Source: Bowdeniella nasicola (GTDB lineage: Bacteria; Actinomycetota; Actinomycetes; Actinomycetales; Actinomycetaceae). From it: 64,000 nucleotides of DNA. Shown in pieces: positions 1 to 9,142 of the stretch. Position 1 is the stretch's first letter. Every line of letters starts with the position of its first letter. The stretch covers positions 186,001 through 250,000 of the forward strand of contig NZ_FNQV01000001.1 in the NCBI RefSeq assembly GCF_900107735.1, in the 5' to 3' direction. The translations under genes and the position numbers were made by a program. Under the pieces are notes generated by a model. It searched no databases and was not told the origin of the DNA. It was given only the letters and a program-made list of their open reading frames with translations.

Positions 1-761
1 CCGCGGAGAAAATCGCCGCCACGCCGGGCGTCCACCTCATCGGCCTGCACTCGCACATCGGCTCCCAAATCATGGACCTCGCCGGCTTCGAAGTCGCCGC
101 GCGCGCTCTGCTCACCCTGCGGCGTGACCTCATCGCGGCGGGTATCAGCGTCGACGAGGTCGATTTGGGCGGCGGCTACGGGGTCGCCTACACCGGCGTC
201 GATGCGCCCGGCCCCAGCCAAAAACTCGTCGCCGACACGTTGGCCGCCGTCGTGCGCACCGCGTGCGCCGAGTTGGATACGCCCGTGCCCGTCGTCTCCA
301 TCGAGCCAGGCCGCTCCATCATCGCGCCCACCTGCGTCAGCCTGTACCCCGTCATCGCCACCAAAGACGTAACAACGGAAAGCGGCCAGATTCGGCGCTA
401 CATCGCCGTCGACGGGGGCATGTCCGACAATATTCGCCCGGTGCTCTACAACGCCTCCTACAGCGCGACTCTTGCCAACCGGCTGCCGGGCGGCGCAACG
501 GTAAGCTCGCGCATCGTCGGAAAACACTGCGAGTCGGGCGACATCCTCATCCCCGACGCCGAGTTGCCCAGCGATATCACACCCGGCGATATCATCGCCA
601 TCCCCGTCACCGGCGCCTACGGCCGCGCGATGGCCTCGAACTACAACATGGCGCTGCGCCCGGGCGTCCTTGCCCTGGCCGACGGCGCCGCGAGCTGGTG
701 GCTGCGCCCCGAAACGCTTGCGGACCTCTTCGCCCTCGATACCCAGCTGAGCGAGACGTGA
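1..761 (+). CDS. lysA: Diaminopimelate decarboxylase, 5'-truncated by window edge
   Basis: PLP enzyme that decarboxylates meso-diaminopimelate to lysine in the cytoplasm. The frame is already open at base 3, so only about the last 252 residues are visible. In order these show HSHIGSQI, the GGGYG glycine loop, EPGRSI (phosphate-binding), CESGD (whose Cys and Glu complete the partner subunit's active site) and a GAY segment near the C-terminus. The PLP-binding lysine lies upstream of the window, so catalytic integrity cannot be judged. hom follows after a 44-bp gap, which places the lysine and threonine branches of the aspartate family together, as in other actinobacteria. Confidence 0.95.
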   Translation, partial: AEKIAATPGVHLIGLHSHIGSQIMDLAGFEVAARALLTLRRDLIAAGISVDEVDLGGGYGVAYTGVDAPGPSQKLVADTLAAVVRTACAELDTPVPVVSIEPGRSIIAPTCVSLYPVIATKDVTTESGQIRRYIAVDGGMSDNIRPVLYNASYSATLANRLPGGATVSSRIVGKHCESGDILIPDAELPSDITPGDIIAIPVTGAYGRAMASNYNMALRPGVLALADGAASWWLRPETLADLFALDTQLSET

Positions 762-792
762 GACGCGGGCCCCGCTAGGCAGCGAGATTCGT

Positions 793-798
793 TAACCT
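793..798 (+). promoter_or_regulatory. Candidate leaderless -10 box for hom
   Basis: TAACCT fits the actinobacterial TANNNT -10 pattern. It ends 7 nt before the ATG of hom, and no purine-rich ribosome site lies between. Transcription would start at or next to the start codon. No convincing -35 is visible, which is common for such promoters. Confidence 0.45.
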
Positions 799-805
799 GC
801 CTGCC

Positions 806-2083
806 ATGGCCCACGTTGACCTCAATATCGCCCTCCTTGGCTGCGGCACCGTCGGAAGCGAAGTCGTGCGACTCCTTGCCGAACAAAGCGACGACTTTGC
901 CGAACGCTGCGGCGCCCGCCTGAACCTCATCGGCATCGCCGTGCGCGACGTGAGCGCGCCGCGCCCCGATCATGTGCCGCGAGAGCTGCTCACTGACGAC
1001 GCCGAATCGCTGATCGAGCGGGCCGACCTCGTCATCGAGCTCATCGGCGGCCTGGAGCCCGCCCGCACCCTCATCCTTCGCGCCCTAAATTCTGGCGCCT
1101 CCGTCGTCACCGGAAATAAGGCGCTGCTCGCTACCCACGGTCCCGAGCTGCACGAGGCGACCGCCCGCGCCGACGTCGATCTGTACTACGAGGCCGCCGT
1201 CGCCGGCGCCATCCCCGTCGTCTACGCGCTGCGCGAGTCCCTCGCCGGCGATCAGGTCACCGCGATCTCGGGCATCGTGAACGGGACGACGAATTACATC
1301 CTCGACGAGATGACGACGAAGGCGCTGAGCTATGAGGCGGCACTCGCCGACGCCCAGAAATTGGGCTTCGCGGAGGCCGATCCGAGCGCCGACGTCGACG
1401 GTTTGGATGCCGCCGCCAAGATCGCGATCATGGCCTCCATCGCCTTCCACTCGCGCGTCGGGATCGACGACGTCGATACGCGCGGCATCCGCGAGATCAC
1501 CGCCGAGCAGATCGCCGCCGCCACGCGCGAGGGTTATGTGATTAAGCTGCTGGCCACGGCGCGGCGCGCCCCTAATGGCATTACCGTTCAGGTCGCCCCT
1601 ACGCTCGTGGCGCGCACCCACCCATTGGCCTCGGTGAGCGGCGCCTACAACGCCGTCGTCACCGAGTCCGAGGCCGCCGGCCGGCTCATGTTCTACGGGC
1701 AGGGCGCGGGCGGCGCCCCCACCGCCTCCGCCGTGCTCTCCGACGTGGTAGCCGCCGCCGCCAAGCGCGTCTACGGCGGCCACGCCCCGCGCGAACTGCC
1801 CTACGCGTCGCTGCCGGTGCTGCCCGCGGCAAGCGCCCGCGGCGTCTTCACGATCGACCTGACCGTCACCGACCAACCGGGCGTCCTCGCCTCCATTGCC
1901 GAGCCGTTCGCGCGCCACGGCGTGTCGATCGGCCAGGTCCGCCAGGACGCGGACGGGCCGCGTGCCCGCGTCTCGATCATGACGCACACCGCGCCGCGCG
2001 GCGCCCTGGAAGCAATCGCCGACGAATTAGCCGATAACCCGCACGTCATCGCCGTCGGCGCCCTCATGCCGGTGGAAGGATAG
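806..2083 (+). CDS. hom: Homoserine dehydrogenase
   Basis: Reduces aspartate semialdehyde to homoserine, the committed step to threonine and methionine. At 425 aa it has the actinobacterial long form. A Rossmann motif GCGTVG occupies residues 12-17. The family signature [11 protein letters not shown] lies around residues 150-165, in the substrate-binding domain. The C-terminal ~80 residues are an ACT regulatory domain (VTDQPGVL...[10 protein letters not shown]), consistent with threonine feedback control as known for this family. The ATG is preceded by a -10-like box rather than a ribosome site. thrC begins 4 bp after the stop, so hom-thrC-thrB is almost certainly one operon. Confidence 0.96.
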   Translation: MAHVDLNIALLGCGTVGSEVVRLLAEQSDDFAERCGARLNLIGIAVRDVSAPRPDHVPRELLTDDAESLIERADLVIELIGGLEPARTLILRALNSGASVVTGNKALLATHGPELHEATARADVDLYYEAAVAGAIPVVYALRESLAGDQVTAISGIVNGTTNYILDEMTTKALSYEAALADAQKLGFAEADPSADVDGLDAAAKIAIMASIAFHSRVGIDDVDTRGIREITAEQIAAATREGYVIKLLATARRAPNGITVQVAPTLVARTHPLASVSGAYNAVVTESEAAGRLMFYGQGAGGAPTASAVLSDVVAAAAKRVYGGHAPRELPYASLPVLPAASARGVFTIDLTVTDQPGVLASIAEPFARHGVSIGQVRQDADGPRARVSIMTHTAPRGALEAIADELADNPHVIAVGALMPVEG

Positions 2084-2087
2084 GACC

Positions 2088-3188
2088 ATGGCACACCCCT
2101 GGCGCGGCATCATCGCCGAATACGCTTCCCGCCTCCCGTTCGATCCGTCGCAGCCGGCCATCACGCTCGGCGAGGGCGGCACCCCGCTATTGGCGGCGCC
2201 CGCCCTAAGTGAACTCACCGGAGCCGACATCTACGTCAAGGTTGAGGGCGCCAACCCCACGGGCAGCTTTAAAGACCGCGGCATGACGACGGCGATCTCG
2301 CGCGTCGTCGCCGAGGGCGCGCAAGCGGTGGTCTGCGCCTCGACGGGGAACACGTCCGCCTCGGCCGCGGCCTACGCGGTGCGCGCGGGCCTGCGCTGCA
2401 TCGTCGCGCTGCCCGCCGGCAAGATCGCCGCAGGCAAGCTCGCCCAGGCGATCGTCCACGGCGCCGAACTGCTTCAAGTAGACGGAAATTTCGACGATTG
2501 TTTGCGCCTCGTGCGCGAGCTCGCGGACGCCTACCCGATCGCCCTCGTCAACTCGGTGAACCCCTACCGCCTGCAGGGCCAAAAAACCGCGGCCTTCGAA
2601 ATCGTCGACGCGCTCGGCCGCGCCCCCGATATCCACGCCCTGCCCGTCGGCAACGCGGGCAATATCAGCGCCTACTGGATGGGCTTCAACGAGTACGCCG
2701 GGCGCACCACCGCCACGAGTTTTGCCGACGAATCCGCCCGCCAGGGCGCCGTCGTTGATACAGTGCCGGCCATGTGGGGCTTTCAGGCCGACGGCGCCGC
2801 GCCCTTCGTCAAGGGCGAGCCAATTGAGGCGCCCGAGACGATCGCTACCGCGATCCGCATCGGCAACCCGGCCTCCTGGGACTACGCGTGCGCCGCGCGT
2901 GATGACTCCGGCGGCCTCATCGAGGCTGTCACCGACGCCGAAATTCTGGACGCCCAAGCGCTCCTTGCGCGCGAGGTCGGCGTTTTCGTCGAGCCCGCCT
3001 CGGCTGCCTCGGTCGCAGGTGTTATCAAGAAGGCGCGCGAAGGCAAGGTCCCGCGCGGCGCCCTCATCACCTGCACCGTCACCGGCAACGGCCTGAAGGA
3101 CACCGCTACCGCCTTGGGGGACGCCGAATTGGAGACGACGACGGTGCCCGCACACCTCGCCACCGCCGCGGCCGCACTCGGATTCTAG
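2088..3188 (+). CDS. thrC: Threonine synthase
   Basis: PLP-dependent conversion of O-phosphohomoserine to threonine, the last step of the pathway. The 366-aa length is that of the short actinobacterial class. The PLP lysine is in [11 protein letters not shown] (Lys62), and the phosphate-binding [13 protein letters not shown] stretch and a late TGNG loop are present. It starts 4 bp after hom. AGGACC just before the ATG, overlapping the hom stop, offers a ribosome site, so translation is probably coupled. thrB follows after 8 bp. The order hom-thrC-thrB is the one I recall from mycobacteria. Confidence 0.96.
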   Translation: MAHPWRGIIAEYASRLPFDPSQPAITLGEGGTPLLAAPALSELTGADIYVKVEGANPTGSFKDRGMTTAISRVVAEGAQAVVCASTGNTSASAAAYAVRAGLRCIVALPAGKIAAGKLAQAIVHGAELLQVDGNFDDCLRLVRELADAYPIALVNSVNPYRLQGQKTAAFEIVDALGRAPDIHALPVGNAGNISAYWMGFNEYAGRTTATSFADESARQGAVVDTVPAMWGFQADGAAPFVKGEPIEAPETIATAIRIGNPASWDYACAARDDSGGLIEAVTDAEILDAQALLAREVGVFVEPASAASVAGVIKKAREGKVPRGALITCTVTGNGLKDTATALGDAELETTTVPAHLATAAAALGF

Positions 3189-3196
3189 GACGCACG

Positions 3197-4090
3197 ATGC
3201 ACCTGAAGTACGACGACGTGGAAGTGTCCGTGCCGGCAACGAGCGCGAACCTCGGGCCGGGCTTTGACTGCCTCGGACTCGCCCTGCAACTGCGCGACAC
3301 GATCCGCGCCCGCGCCACCACCGGCCCGACGAAGGTCCGCGTGACGGGCGAGGGCGCTGGCGCCATCCCGACGGGGGAGGACCACCTCGTCGTGCGCGCC
3401 ATCAGGATCGGCCTCGACTTCGCGGGCGCGCCCCAGGTAGGCCTGGAGCTGACCTGCCGGAACTCGATCCCGCACGGCCGCGGCCTCGGCTCCTCAGCCG
3501 CCGCCGTCGTCGCGGGCCTGATGATCGCCCGCCACATGGTAGATAACGACGACGCGCTCGGGCTCGACTCGGTCCTGCACCTCGCCAGCGAAATGGAGGG
3601 CCACCCCGATAACGCCGCACCGGCGATCCACGGCGGCGCGCGCCTCGCCTGGATGGAGGGCGGCGCGGCGCAATCGGTCGAGCTACCCCTCAGCGAGCAG
3701 ATTCGCCCTACCGTCATCGTTCCCAGTTTCGAGCTCTCGACCTCCCGTGCCCGCCACCTGCTGCCCGCCTCCGTCCCCTTCGACGACGCGGCCTATACGG
3801 TGGCCCGCGCGGCGATGCTCGTCGCGGCCCTGACCAACCCCAGCCTGCTCCTATCCGCCACCGAGGACCGGCTGCACCAGCCTTACCGCCGCGAAGTCTT
3901 AGCCGCCTCGATGGACGTCGTCGATCAACTGCGCGCCCGCGGCCTGCCCGCCGTGATCTCCGGCGCCGGCCCCACCGTGCTCGTCCTATCGGAACTCGAT
4001 CACGTCACGACGGCGGCCCTGCGAGCGCAGCGCTGGCGAGTGTGGTCCACTCCCGTCGATACCCGCGGCGCGATCGCCACGACCGCGTAG
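3197..4090 (+). CDS. thrB: Homoserine kinase
   Basis: GHMP-family kinase that phosphorylates homoserine using ATP, supplying the substrate of ThrC. It is 297 aa. The N-terminal VPATSANLGPGFDCLGLAL motif spans residues ~12-30 and the GHMP ATP-binding loop PHGRGLGSSAAAV spans ~92-104. A C-terminal glycine-rich GAGPTV motif is also present. It is the last gene of the threonine operon; about 236 bp of non-coding DNA separate it from rho. No clear terminator was recognised directly after the stop. Confidence 0.96.
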   Translation: MHLKYDDVEVSVPATSANLGPGFDCLGLALQLRDTIRARATTGPTKVRVTGEGAGAIPTGEDHLVVRAIRIGLDFAGAPQVGLELTCRNSIPHGRGLGSSAAAVVAGLMIARHMVDNDDALGLDSVLHLASEMEGHPDNAAPAIHGGARLAWMEGGAAQSVELPLSEQIRPTVIVPSFELSTSRARHLLPASVPFDDAAYTVARAAMLVAALTNPSLLLSATEDRLHQPYRREVLAASMDVVDQLRARGLPAVISGAGPTVLVLSELDHVTTAALRAQRWRVWSTPVDTRGAIATTA

Positions 4091-4326
4091 CTGTGGCGCG
4101 CAGCACTCCTTATCTGTGAGCGAAACGCTATGTGCGCAATTGCGCGCCTTAGTGTTAGGCTGGATGCGTCGCTCGCAGGGATATCCTGCACGGCATTCCC
4201 GCGTCTTTCATATCAAAGTCGATTCTGCTTTGATCCAGACGCATCTATGGGGTGAATTCGCCCCGAGGTAGCACCTCATTTCACGAATCCCGGTTATCTT
4301 CGTGTCCGGCCGGGGGAAGGAACCAC
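4091..4326 (+). promoter_or_regulatory. rho 5' region with two-part stem-loop
   Basis: This 236-bp non-coding stretch separates thrB from rho. TANNNT-type -10 candidates are TAGGCT at 4156-4161 and TATCCT at 4182-4187, neither with a good -35. Downstream lies a two-part hairpin: GCGTC (4201-4205) pairs with GACGC (4238-4242), and ATCAAAG (4212-4218) pairs perfectly with CTTTGAT (4228-4234) around a 9-nt loop. rho then has a normal ribosome site (GGGGGAAGGA), so unlike many genes here it makes a leadered mRNA. Rho autoregulation through its leader is known in E. coli; that this hairpin takes part is inference. Confidence 0.4.
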
Positions 4327-6054
4327 GTGACCGAAAATCCCAACGCAACGGCATCAGAGGCTGCGTCAGCGAAGCCGCGTCCGCTATCGGCCATGCGTCT
4401 GTCGGAATTGCAAGATGTCGCCCAGAAGATGGGCATTGATACGGCCAAGAAGCGTCGCAGCGATCTCATTACCGAGATCCGCGCGGCCAAGTCCTCCGGC
4501 GGCAAGCGCCAGGACGAGCCCAAGCGCGAGAACGAGCCCAAGCGTGAGGACGAGCCCAAGCGTGAGGACGAGCCCAAGCGCGAGAACAAGCGCCAGGACG
4601 AGCCCAAGCGCGAGGACGACGTGCAGATCTCGCTGGAAGCGCTCGAAGAGGCGGCCGCGCGTAAGCGCGAAGGCCGCGCCCAGCACTCCCGTGAGGAGGA
4701 GCGCGAGGACAGCGGCGATCGCCGCCAGCGCTCGGGCCGCGACAACCGCCATAACCGCGATGACTCGGGCGATCGCTCCAGCCGCAATCGCCGCCGCCGC
4801 GATCGCGGCCGCGATCGTGGCGATAACCGCAACGATCGCAACAACAACAAGCGTCGCAATCGCGACGAGCCGGAGATCCGCGAGGACGACGTGCTGATTC
4901 CCGTCGCGGGCATCCTGGACGTCCTTGAGAACTACGCCTTCGTGCGCACCACCGGCTACCTGCCCGGCGAGAACGATGTGTATGTCACCCTCGGCCAGGT
5001 CAAGAAGTACGGCCTGCGCCGCGGCGACGCCGTCACCGGAAAAATCCGCGAGCCGCGCGAGGATGATCGTCGCTCCCAGCGCCAGAAGTACAACCCGCTG
5101 CTCACCGTTGATACGGTGAACGGCCGCCCGGTCGAACACGCCAAGGATCGCCCGGACTTCGGCAAGCTCACGCCGCTCTACCCCAAGGAAATGCTGCGCC
5201 TGGAGACCACCCCCAAGGCGATCACCCCGCGCATCATCGACCTTGTCGCGCCCATCGGCAAGGGCCAGCGCGGCCTCATCGTCGCGCCACCCAAGGCCGG
5301 CAAAACGATCGTGATGCAGCAGATCGCTAACTCGATCGCGCACAACAACCCTGAGGTCCACCTCATGGTGGTGCTCGTCGACGAGCGGCCCGAAGAGGTC
5401 ACAGATATGCAGCGCATGGTCAAGGGCGAGGTCATTGCCTCGACGTTTGACCGCCCCGCCTCCGACCACACCATCGTCGCCGAACTCGCCATCGAGCGCG
5501 CCAAGCGCCTCGTGGAACTCGGCAAGGACGTCGTGGTGCTGCTCGATTCACTCACCCGACTCTCGCGCGCCTACAACCTGGCGGCGCCCGCCTCGGGCCG
5601 GATCCTGTCCGGCGGTGTGGACGCCTCCGCGCTGTACCCGCCGAAGAAGTTCTTTGGCGCCGCCCGCAACATCGAAGACGGCGGCTCGCTCACCATTCTC
5701 GCCTCCGCGCTGGTAGAAACCGGCTCGAAGATGGACGAGGTCATTTTCGAAGAGTTCAAGGGCACCGGCAACTCCGAACTGCGCCTGTCGCGCCACCTGG
5801 CCGACAAGCGCATGTTCCCTGCCGTCGATGTCAACGCCTCGGGCACCCGACGCGAAGAACTCCTCGTGCAGGCCGAGGCCCTCAAGGTCATGTGGCGCCT
5901 GCGTCGCCTCATCGCGGGACTGGAAAAGGAGCAGGCACTCGAGCTCATGCTCAACAAGCTGCGTGACACCCAGTCCAACGCCGAGTTCCTCATGTCGATT
6001 TTGAAGACGACGCCGGCCGGTCGCGACGAAGGTAGCGACTCACACGTCGTCTGA
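4327..6054 (+). CDS. rho: Transcription termination factor Rho
   Basis: Hexameric RNA-dependent ATPase that terminates transcription. The GTG at 4327 is preferred over an upstream ATG because GGGGGAAGGA sits 6 nt before it; this gives 575 aa. The N-terminus has the Rho_N helix-extension segment (LSELQDVAQKMG...). A disordered insertion follows, first with tandem DEPKRE repeats and then rich in Arg, Asp and Asn, a hallmark of high-GC Gram-positive Rho. Next come the cold-shock-like RNA-binding domain and the RecA-like motor, with Walker A (APPKAGKT) and Walker B (VVVLLDSLTRLSRAYN). rpmE, prfA and prmC follow, the usual actinobacterial order. A hairpin lies just downstream. Confidence 0.97.
   Translation: MTENPNATASEAASAKPRPLSAMRLSELQDVAQKMGIDTAKKRRSDLITEIRAAKSSGGKRQDEPKRENEPKREDEPKREDEPKRENKRQDEPKREDDVQISLEALEEAAARKREGRAQHSREEEREDSGDRRQRSGRDNRHNRDDSGDRSSRNRRRRDRGRDRGDNRNDRNNNKRRNRDEPEIREDDVLIPVAGILDVLENYAFVRTTGYLPGENDVYVTLGQVKKYGLRRGDAVTGKIREPREDDRRSQRQKYNPLLTVDTVNGRPVEHAKDRPDFGKLTPLYPKEMLRLETTPKAITPRIIDLVAPIGKGQRGLIVAPPKAGKTIVMQQIANSIAHNNPEVHLMVVLVDERPEEVTDMQRMVKGEVIASTFDRPASDHTIVAELAIERAKRLVELGKDVVVLLDSLTRLSRAYNLAAPASGRILSGGVDASALYPPKKFFGAARNIEDGGSLTILASALVETGSKMDEVIFEEFKGTGNSELRLSRHLADKRMFPAVDVNASGTRREELLVQAEALKVMWRLRRLIAGLEKEQALELMLNKLRDTQSNAEFLMSILKTTPAGRDEGSDSHVV
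4513..4614 (+). repeat. 18-bp tandem repeats inside rho
   Basis: Five copies of an 18-bp unit (consensus GACGAGCCCAAGCGYGAG, encoding DEPKRE). Four are contiguous at 4513-4584 and a fifth lies at 4597-4614. They are interrupted by one degenerate 12-bp unit (AACAAGCGCCAG). Copies differ only at the first base and one synonymous position. The array stays in frame, so gain or loss of units would change linker length without breaking Rho. Confidence 0.9.
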
Positions 6055-6061
6055 CATCTCA

Positions 6062-6106
6062 CACGCCAAACCCCCGCTGCGGGCTAGACCCAGCGGGGGC
6101 GGCGTG
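6062..6106 (+). terminator. Hairpin after rho
   Basis: Two-part stem: CACGCC (6062-6067) pairs with GGCGTG (6101-6106), and CCCCCGCTG (6071-6079) pairs with CAGCGGGGG (6091-6099) around an 11-nt loop. There is no T-run after it. This is usual for actinobacterial terminators, but it could also be an intercistronic processing hairpin before rpmE. Confidence 0.6.
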
Positions 6107-6178
6107 GAAAGATATCTCTTTGGTTCCGGTTCACCCCGCAAGGGGACCCGGCGTCCTCGAATTCCTTAAGGAGACACC

Positions 6179-6385
6179 ATGAAGCAGGGTATCCACCCCG
6201 AATACACCGAAACCGCCGTGACCTGCACGTGCGGCAACGAGTTCACCACCCGATCCACTAGCGGCGGCGATCTGCGCGTCGATGTGTGCTCGGCCTGCCA
6301 CCCGTTCTACACGGGCAAGCAGAAGATCCTCGACACCGGCGGCCGCGTCGCCCGCTTCGAGAAGCGCTACGGCAAGCGCAAGTAG
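6179..6385 (+). CDS. rpmE: 50S ribosomal protein L31, zinc-binding type
   Basis: Large-subunit ribosomal protein of 68 aa, the normal length. Cys16, Cys18, Cys37 and Cys40 (TCTCG and CSACH) form the zinc site of the C+ type. Bacteria that hold two L31 forms use the zinc-free one under zinc starvation; no second copy lies in this window. AAGGAG precedes the ATG at proper spacing. Hairpins on both sides (after rho and after rpmE) suggest it can be a separate transcript. Confidence 0.97.
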   Translation: MKQGIHPEYTETAVTCTCGNEFTTRSTSGGDLRVDVCSACHPFYTGKQKILDTGGRVARFEKRYGKRK

Positions 6386-6394
6386 CTACACTTC

Positions 6395-6431
6395 CCAGAG
6401 GGGACCTGCCCACGCGGCGGGTCCCCTCTGG
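6395..6431 (+). terminator. Hairpin after rpmE
   Basis: Perfect 12-bp stem: CCAGAGGGGACC (6395-6406) pairs with GGTCCCCTCTGG (6420-6431) around a 13-nt loop. No T-run follows. Position directly behind the rpmE stop and stem strength support a terminator. Confidence 0.7.
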
Positions 6432-6463
6432 TCGTATGAACCGCCCTCTACCTAGGACACTCC

Positions 6464-7618
6464 ATGGCCTCCAGCCCCGCAAAACCCGAAGGTTTGGCCC
6501 TCGACGATGACGTGTGGGCGCGCCTGAGCGAGGAAGAGCGCCAGCTCACCGCCTCGGCCGCACCCCTCCTTGTTGAGCACCAGGACCTCGAAACCCAGAT
6601 GGCCGACCCCGCCGTGCTCTCCGACCAGAACAAGGCCCGCAAGGTCGGCAGGCGCTACGCCGAACTCGGACGCGTCAACGCCGCCTACAGCCGGTTCATC
6701 GACGCGGTCGGGGACCTGCAGGCCGGCCGCGATCTCGCGGCGGCGGACCCGGATTTCGCCGACGAGATTAGCGCCCTAGAGACCAGCGCGAGCGAGGCCA
6801 CCGACGTGCTGCGCGACGTGCTGCTGCCCCGCGATCCCGACGACGCTAACGACGTCATTATGGAAATCAAGGCGGGCGAAGGCGGCCAGGAATCCGCGCT
6901 GTTCGCCGCGGACCTCGCGCGCATGTACCTGCGCTATGCCGAGCGCAAGGGCTGGAGCGCGAAGATGCTGAACGAGACGTGGTCCGATCTCGGCGGCTAC
7001 AAGGATGCGACGATCGCGATCCGCGCCTCGGGCAACGTCACGCCCGAAGAAGGCGTGTGGGCGCACCTGAAGTACGAGGGCGGCGTCCACCGCGTGCAGC
7101 GCGTCCCCGTAACCGAGTCCCAGGGCCGCATCCACACCTCGGCCGCGGGCGTGCTCGTGCTGCCCGAGCTGGAGGACGAGGGCGAGATCGAGATCGACGA
7201 AAATGATCTGCGCATCGATGTCTACCGCTCCTCCGGCCCCGGCGGCCAGTCCGTCAATACGACGGACTCCGCGGTGCGCATCACCCACCTGCCGACGGGT
7301 GTCGTCGTCTCGATGCAAAACGAGAAGTCGCAGATCCAAAACCGCGAAGCCGCGATGCGCGTGCTGAAGGCACGCCTCGCCCAGCTCAAGCAGGAAGAGG
7401 CCGACGCTGCCGCGGCCGAGGCGCGCAAGTCCCAGGTGCGCACCGTCGACCGTTCCGAGCGCATCCGCACCTATAACTTCCCGGAAAACCGCATCGCCGA
7501 TCACCGCACCGGCTTCAAGGCCTACAACCTCGATACCGTCCTCGATGGCGAACTCGAGCCGGTGATCGCCTCGGCCATCGCGCTCGATGAGCAGCACCGC
7601 CTCGCCCAGGGACTCTAG
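6464..7618 (+). CDS. prfA: Peptide chain release factor 1
   Basis: Recognises UAA and UAG and releases the finished peptide. It is 384 aa, slightly longer than the ~360 of E. coli. The GGQ hydrolysis motif is at residues 260-262 ([17 protein letters not shown]). The codon-recognition tripeptide is PVT in [19 protein letters not shown], matching the RF1 P-x-T rather than the RF2 SPF. AGGA precedes the ATG. The last 32 nt overlap prmC, whose product methylates the GGQ glutamine, so enzyme and substrate are translationally linked. Confidence 0.97.
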   Translation: MASSPAKPEGLALDDDVWARLSEEERQLTASAAPLLVEHQDLETQMADPAVLSDQNKARKVGRRYAELGRVNAAYSRFIDAVGDLQAGRDLAAADPDFADEISALETSASEATDVLRDVLLPRDPDDANDVIMEIKAGEGGQESALFAADLARMYLRYAERKGWSAKMLNETWSDLGGYKDATIAIRASGNVTPEEGVWAHLKYEGGVHRVQRVPVTESQGRIHTSAAGVLVLPELEDEGEIEIDENDLRIDVYRSSGPGGQSVNTTDSAVRITHLPTGVVVSMQNEKSQIQNREAAMRVLKARLAQLKQEEADAAAAEARKSQVRTVDRSERIRTYNFPENRIADHRTGFKAYNLDTVLDGELEPVIASAIALDEQHRLAQGL

Positions 7619-8501
7619 GCCCGCCGCGCGGCTGCTGCCGGACCTCACCGCACGCCTCGCCGCCGCCGGCCTCACCTCGCCGGCGGCCGAAGCGCGCGCC
7701 CTGCTCACCCACGTCGTTGCCGGTGAGATCCTCCTTGCGCCGCCCCTGACCGGCGAGCAAGTCGAGCGCCTGGAGCGCCTCGTTGCGCGCCGCCTGGTCG
7801 GCGCCCCGCTGCAGCACGTCCTTGGCGAGATGGCGTTTTGCCACCTCACCCTCGCCTCGGACTCGCGCGCGCTGATCGCCCGCCCGGAAACCGAACTCCT
7901 CGCCGAGGCCGCGGTGCGCGAACTTGCGCAGATGCGGGCCGCGGGGGAGCGGCCCTTCCTTGTGGCCGACCTCGGCACCGGCTCCGGCGCGCTCGCCCTC
8001 GCAATCGCCACGCGTGTCCCGCGCACCCGCGTCCTCGCCTGCGATATCGACAGCGACGCGCTCGCACTTGCCGCCGTCAATACAGAGAGGTACGCCACCG
8101 AGCTGGCGGCCGCCGACTCGCGCGTGGAGCTCATCCACGCCGATTTCACCACGTGGCAGGCCCCCGCGCCGCTGGACCTCCTCGTCGCCAATCCGCCCTA
8201 CCTGCCCGACGGCGAGTCGCCGCCAGCGGACGTGCGGAAGGATCCGCGCCGCGCGCTGTTCGGCGGGGGAGGAGACGGGATGGAGCTGCCGCGCGCAACG
8301 CTCAAGGTAGCCCCACGCCTGCTCGCCCCCGGCGCCCTCGCAATCATTGAGCACCACGACTCGCAAGGTGAGGCGATGCGCCGCGCCGCCCACGCCGCCG
8401 GGCTCACGGACGTCCAGACCCACCGTGACCTTGCCGGCCGGGAGCGTTACCTCACGGCCAGGTGCACCGCCGGCGCAGAACGTGGGAAGATCGAGCCGTG
8501 A
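7587..8501 (+). CDS. prmC: Release factor glutamine N5-methyltransferase
   Basis: SAM-dependent enzyme that methylates the GGQ glutamine of release factors. It is 304 aa, with an N-terminal helical substrate domain followed by a Rossmann methyltransferase domain. The family motif RPETE lies near residue 90, the SAM loop is [14 protein letters not shown], and the catalytic NPPY is at residues 202-205. The ATG lies within the last codons of prfA, a 32-nt overlap in a different frame. The stop overlaps the next gene's GTG by 4 nt (GTGA). Confidence 0.94.
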   Translation: MSSTASPRDSRPAARLLPDLTARLAAAGLTSPAAEARALLTHVVAGEILLAPPLTGEQVERLERLVARRLVGAPLQHVLGEMAFCHLTLASDSRALIARPETELLAEAAVRELAQMRAAGERPFLVADLGTGSGALALAIATRVPRTRVLACDIDSDALALAAVNTERYATELAAADSRVELIHADFTTWQAPAPLDLLVANPPYLPDGESPPADVRKDPRRALFGGGGDGMELPRATLKVAPRLLAPGALAIIEHHDSQGEAMRRAAHAAGLTDVQTHRDLAGRERYLTARCTAGAERGKIEP

Positions 8502-9142
8502 TCTACAACTGCTTGGATGACACGGTAGCCGAGGCCGCCCTGGACGCAGCCGCCTATGCGCTCAAGCGCTCCGGCGTCATCGTCCTGCCCACCGACACCG
8601 TCTACGGGATCGGCGCCGATGCGTTCGACGCGCGGGCCGTCGCCCTGCTCCTGGGAACCAAGGGGCGCGGCCGCGATATGCCGCCGCCCGTTCTTGTCTC
8701 CTCCCCGGCCGTGCTCGACGCGCTCGCCGCCGACGTGCCGCCCGCCGCGCGCGCCCTCGCCGAAAAGTTCTGGCCCGGGCCGCTCACCCTCATCGTGCCG
8801 GCGCGCCCGTCGCTCACGTGGGACCTGGGCGAAACCTACGGCACCGTCGCGCTGCGCATGCCCGACGACGAGATTGCCCTCAAGCTGCTGGCCCGCACCG
8901 GACCGCTGGCCGTCTCCTCCGCCAATCGCTCGACGCTGCCCCCAGCCACGAGCGCGCAGGAAGCGGAAGAGTATTTCGGCTACACCGTGCCCGTCTACCT
9001 CGACGCCGGACCGCGCACCGAGGTGCGGCCCTCCACCATTGTCGATACCTGCCAGAACCCGCCGCGCATCGTGCGCGCCGGGGACCTCTCCCACGCCGAG
9101 CTTGGCGCCGTCGTCCCGGAACTGCTCGATATCGAGTCGTGA
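8498..9142 (+). CDS. L-threonylcarbamoyladenylate synthase (Sua5/YrdC/TsaC family)
   Basis: Makes threonylcarbamoyl-AMP from threonine, bicarbonate and ATP for the t6A37 modification of ANN-decoding tRNAs. It is 214 aa, the single YrdC domain without the extra Sua5 C-terminal domain. Visible motifs are VLPTDTVYGIGADAF, a basic KGRGRDMPPPVLV loop, SSANRS and the late PSTIVD. The GTG was chosen because it gives the GTGA overlap with prmC and the protein start VIYNCLDD; an in-frame upstream ATG would run into prmC. A second GTGA overlap links it to the next gene. Confidence 0.92.
   Translation: MIYNCLDDTVAEAALDAAAYALKRSGVIVLPTDTVYGIGADAFDARAVALLLGTKGRGRDMPPPVLVSSPAVLDALAADVPPAARALAEKFWPGPLTLIVPARPSLTWDLGETYGTVALRMPDDEIALKLLARTGPLAVSSANRSTLPPATSAQEAEEYFGYTVPVYLDAGPRTEVRPSTIVDTCQNPPRIVRAGDLSHAELGAVVPELLDIES

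Noticed and set aside
4384-5469. Long open frame on the minus strand inside rho (361 aa)
   Set aside because: Antisense to conserved Rho domains, Ala/Val/Leu-rich low-complexity product; an artefact of GC-rich third positions.
8818-9138. Longer start for the WecA-type gene
   Set aside because: The upstream part overlaps the Sua5 coding region and encodes Arg-rich noise; the GTG at 9139 gives GTGA overlap and a membrane start.
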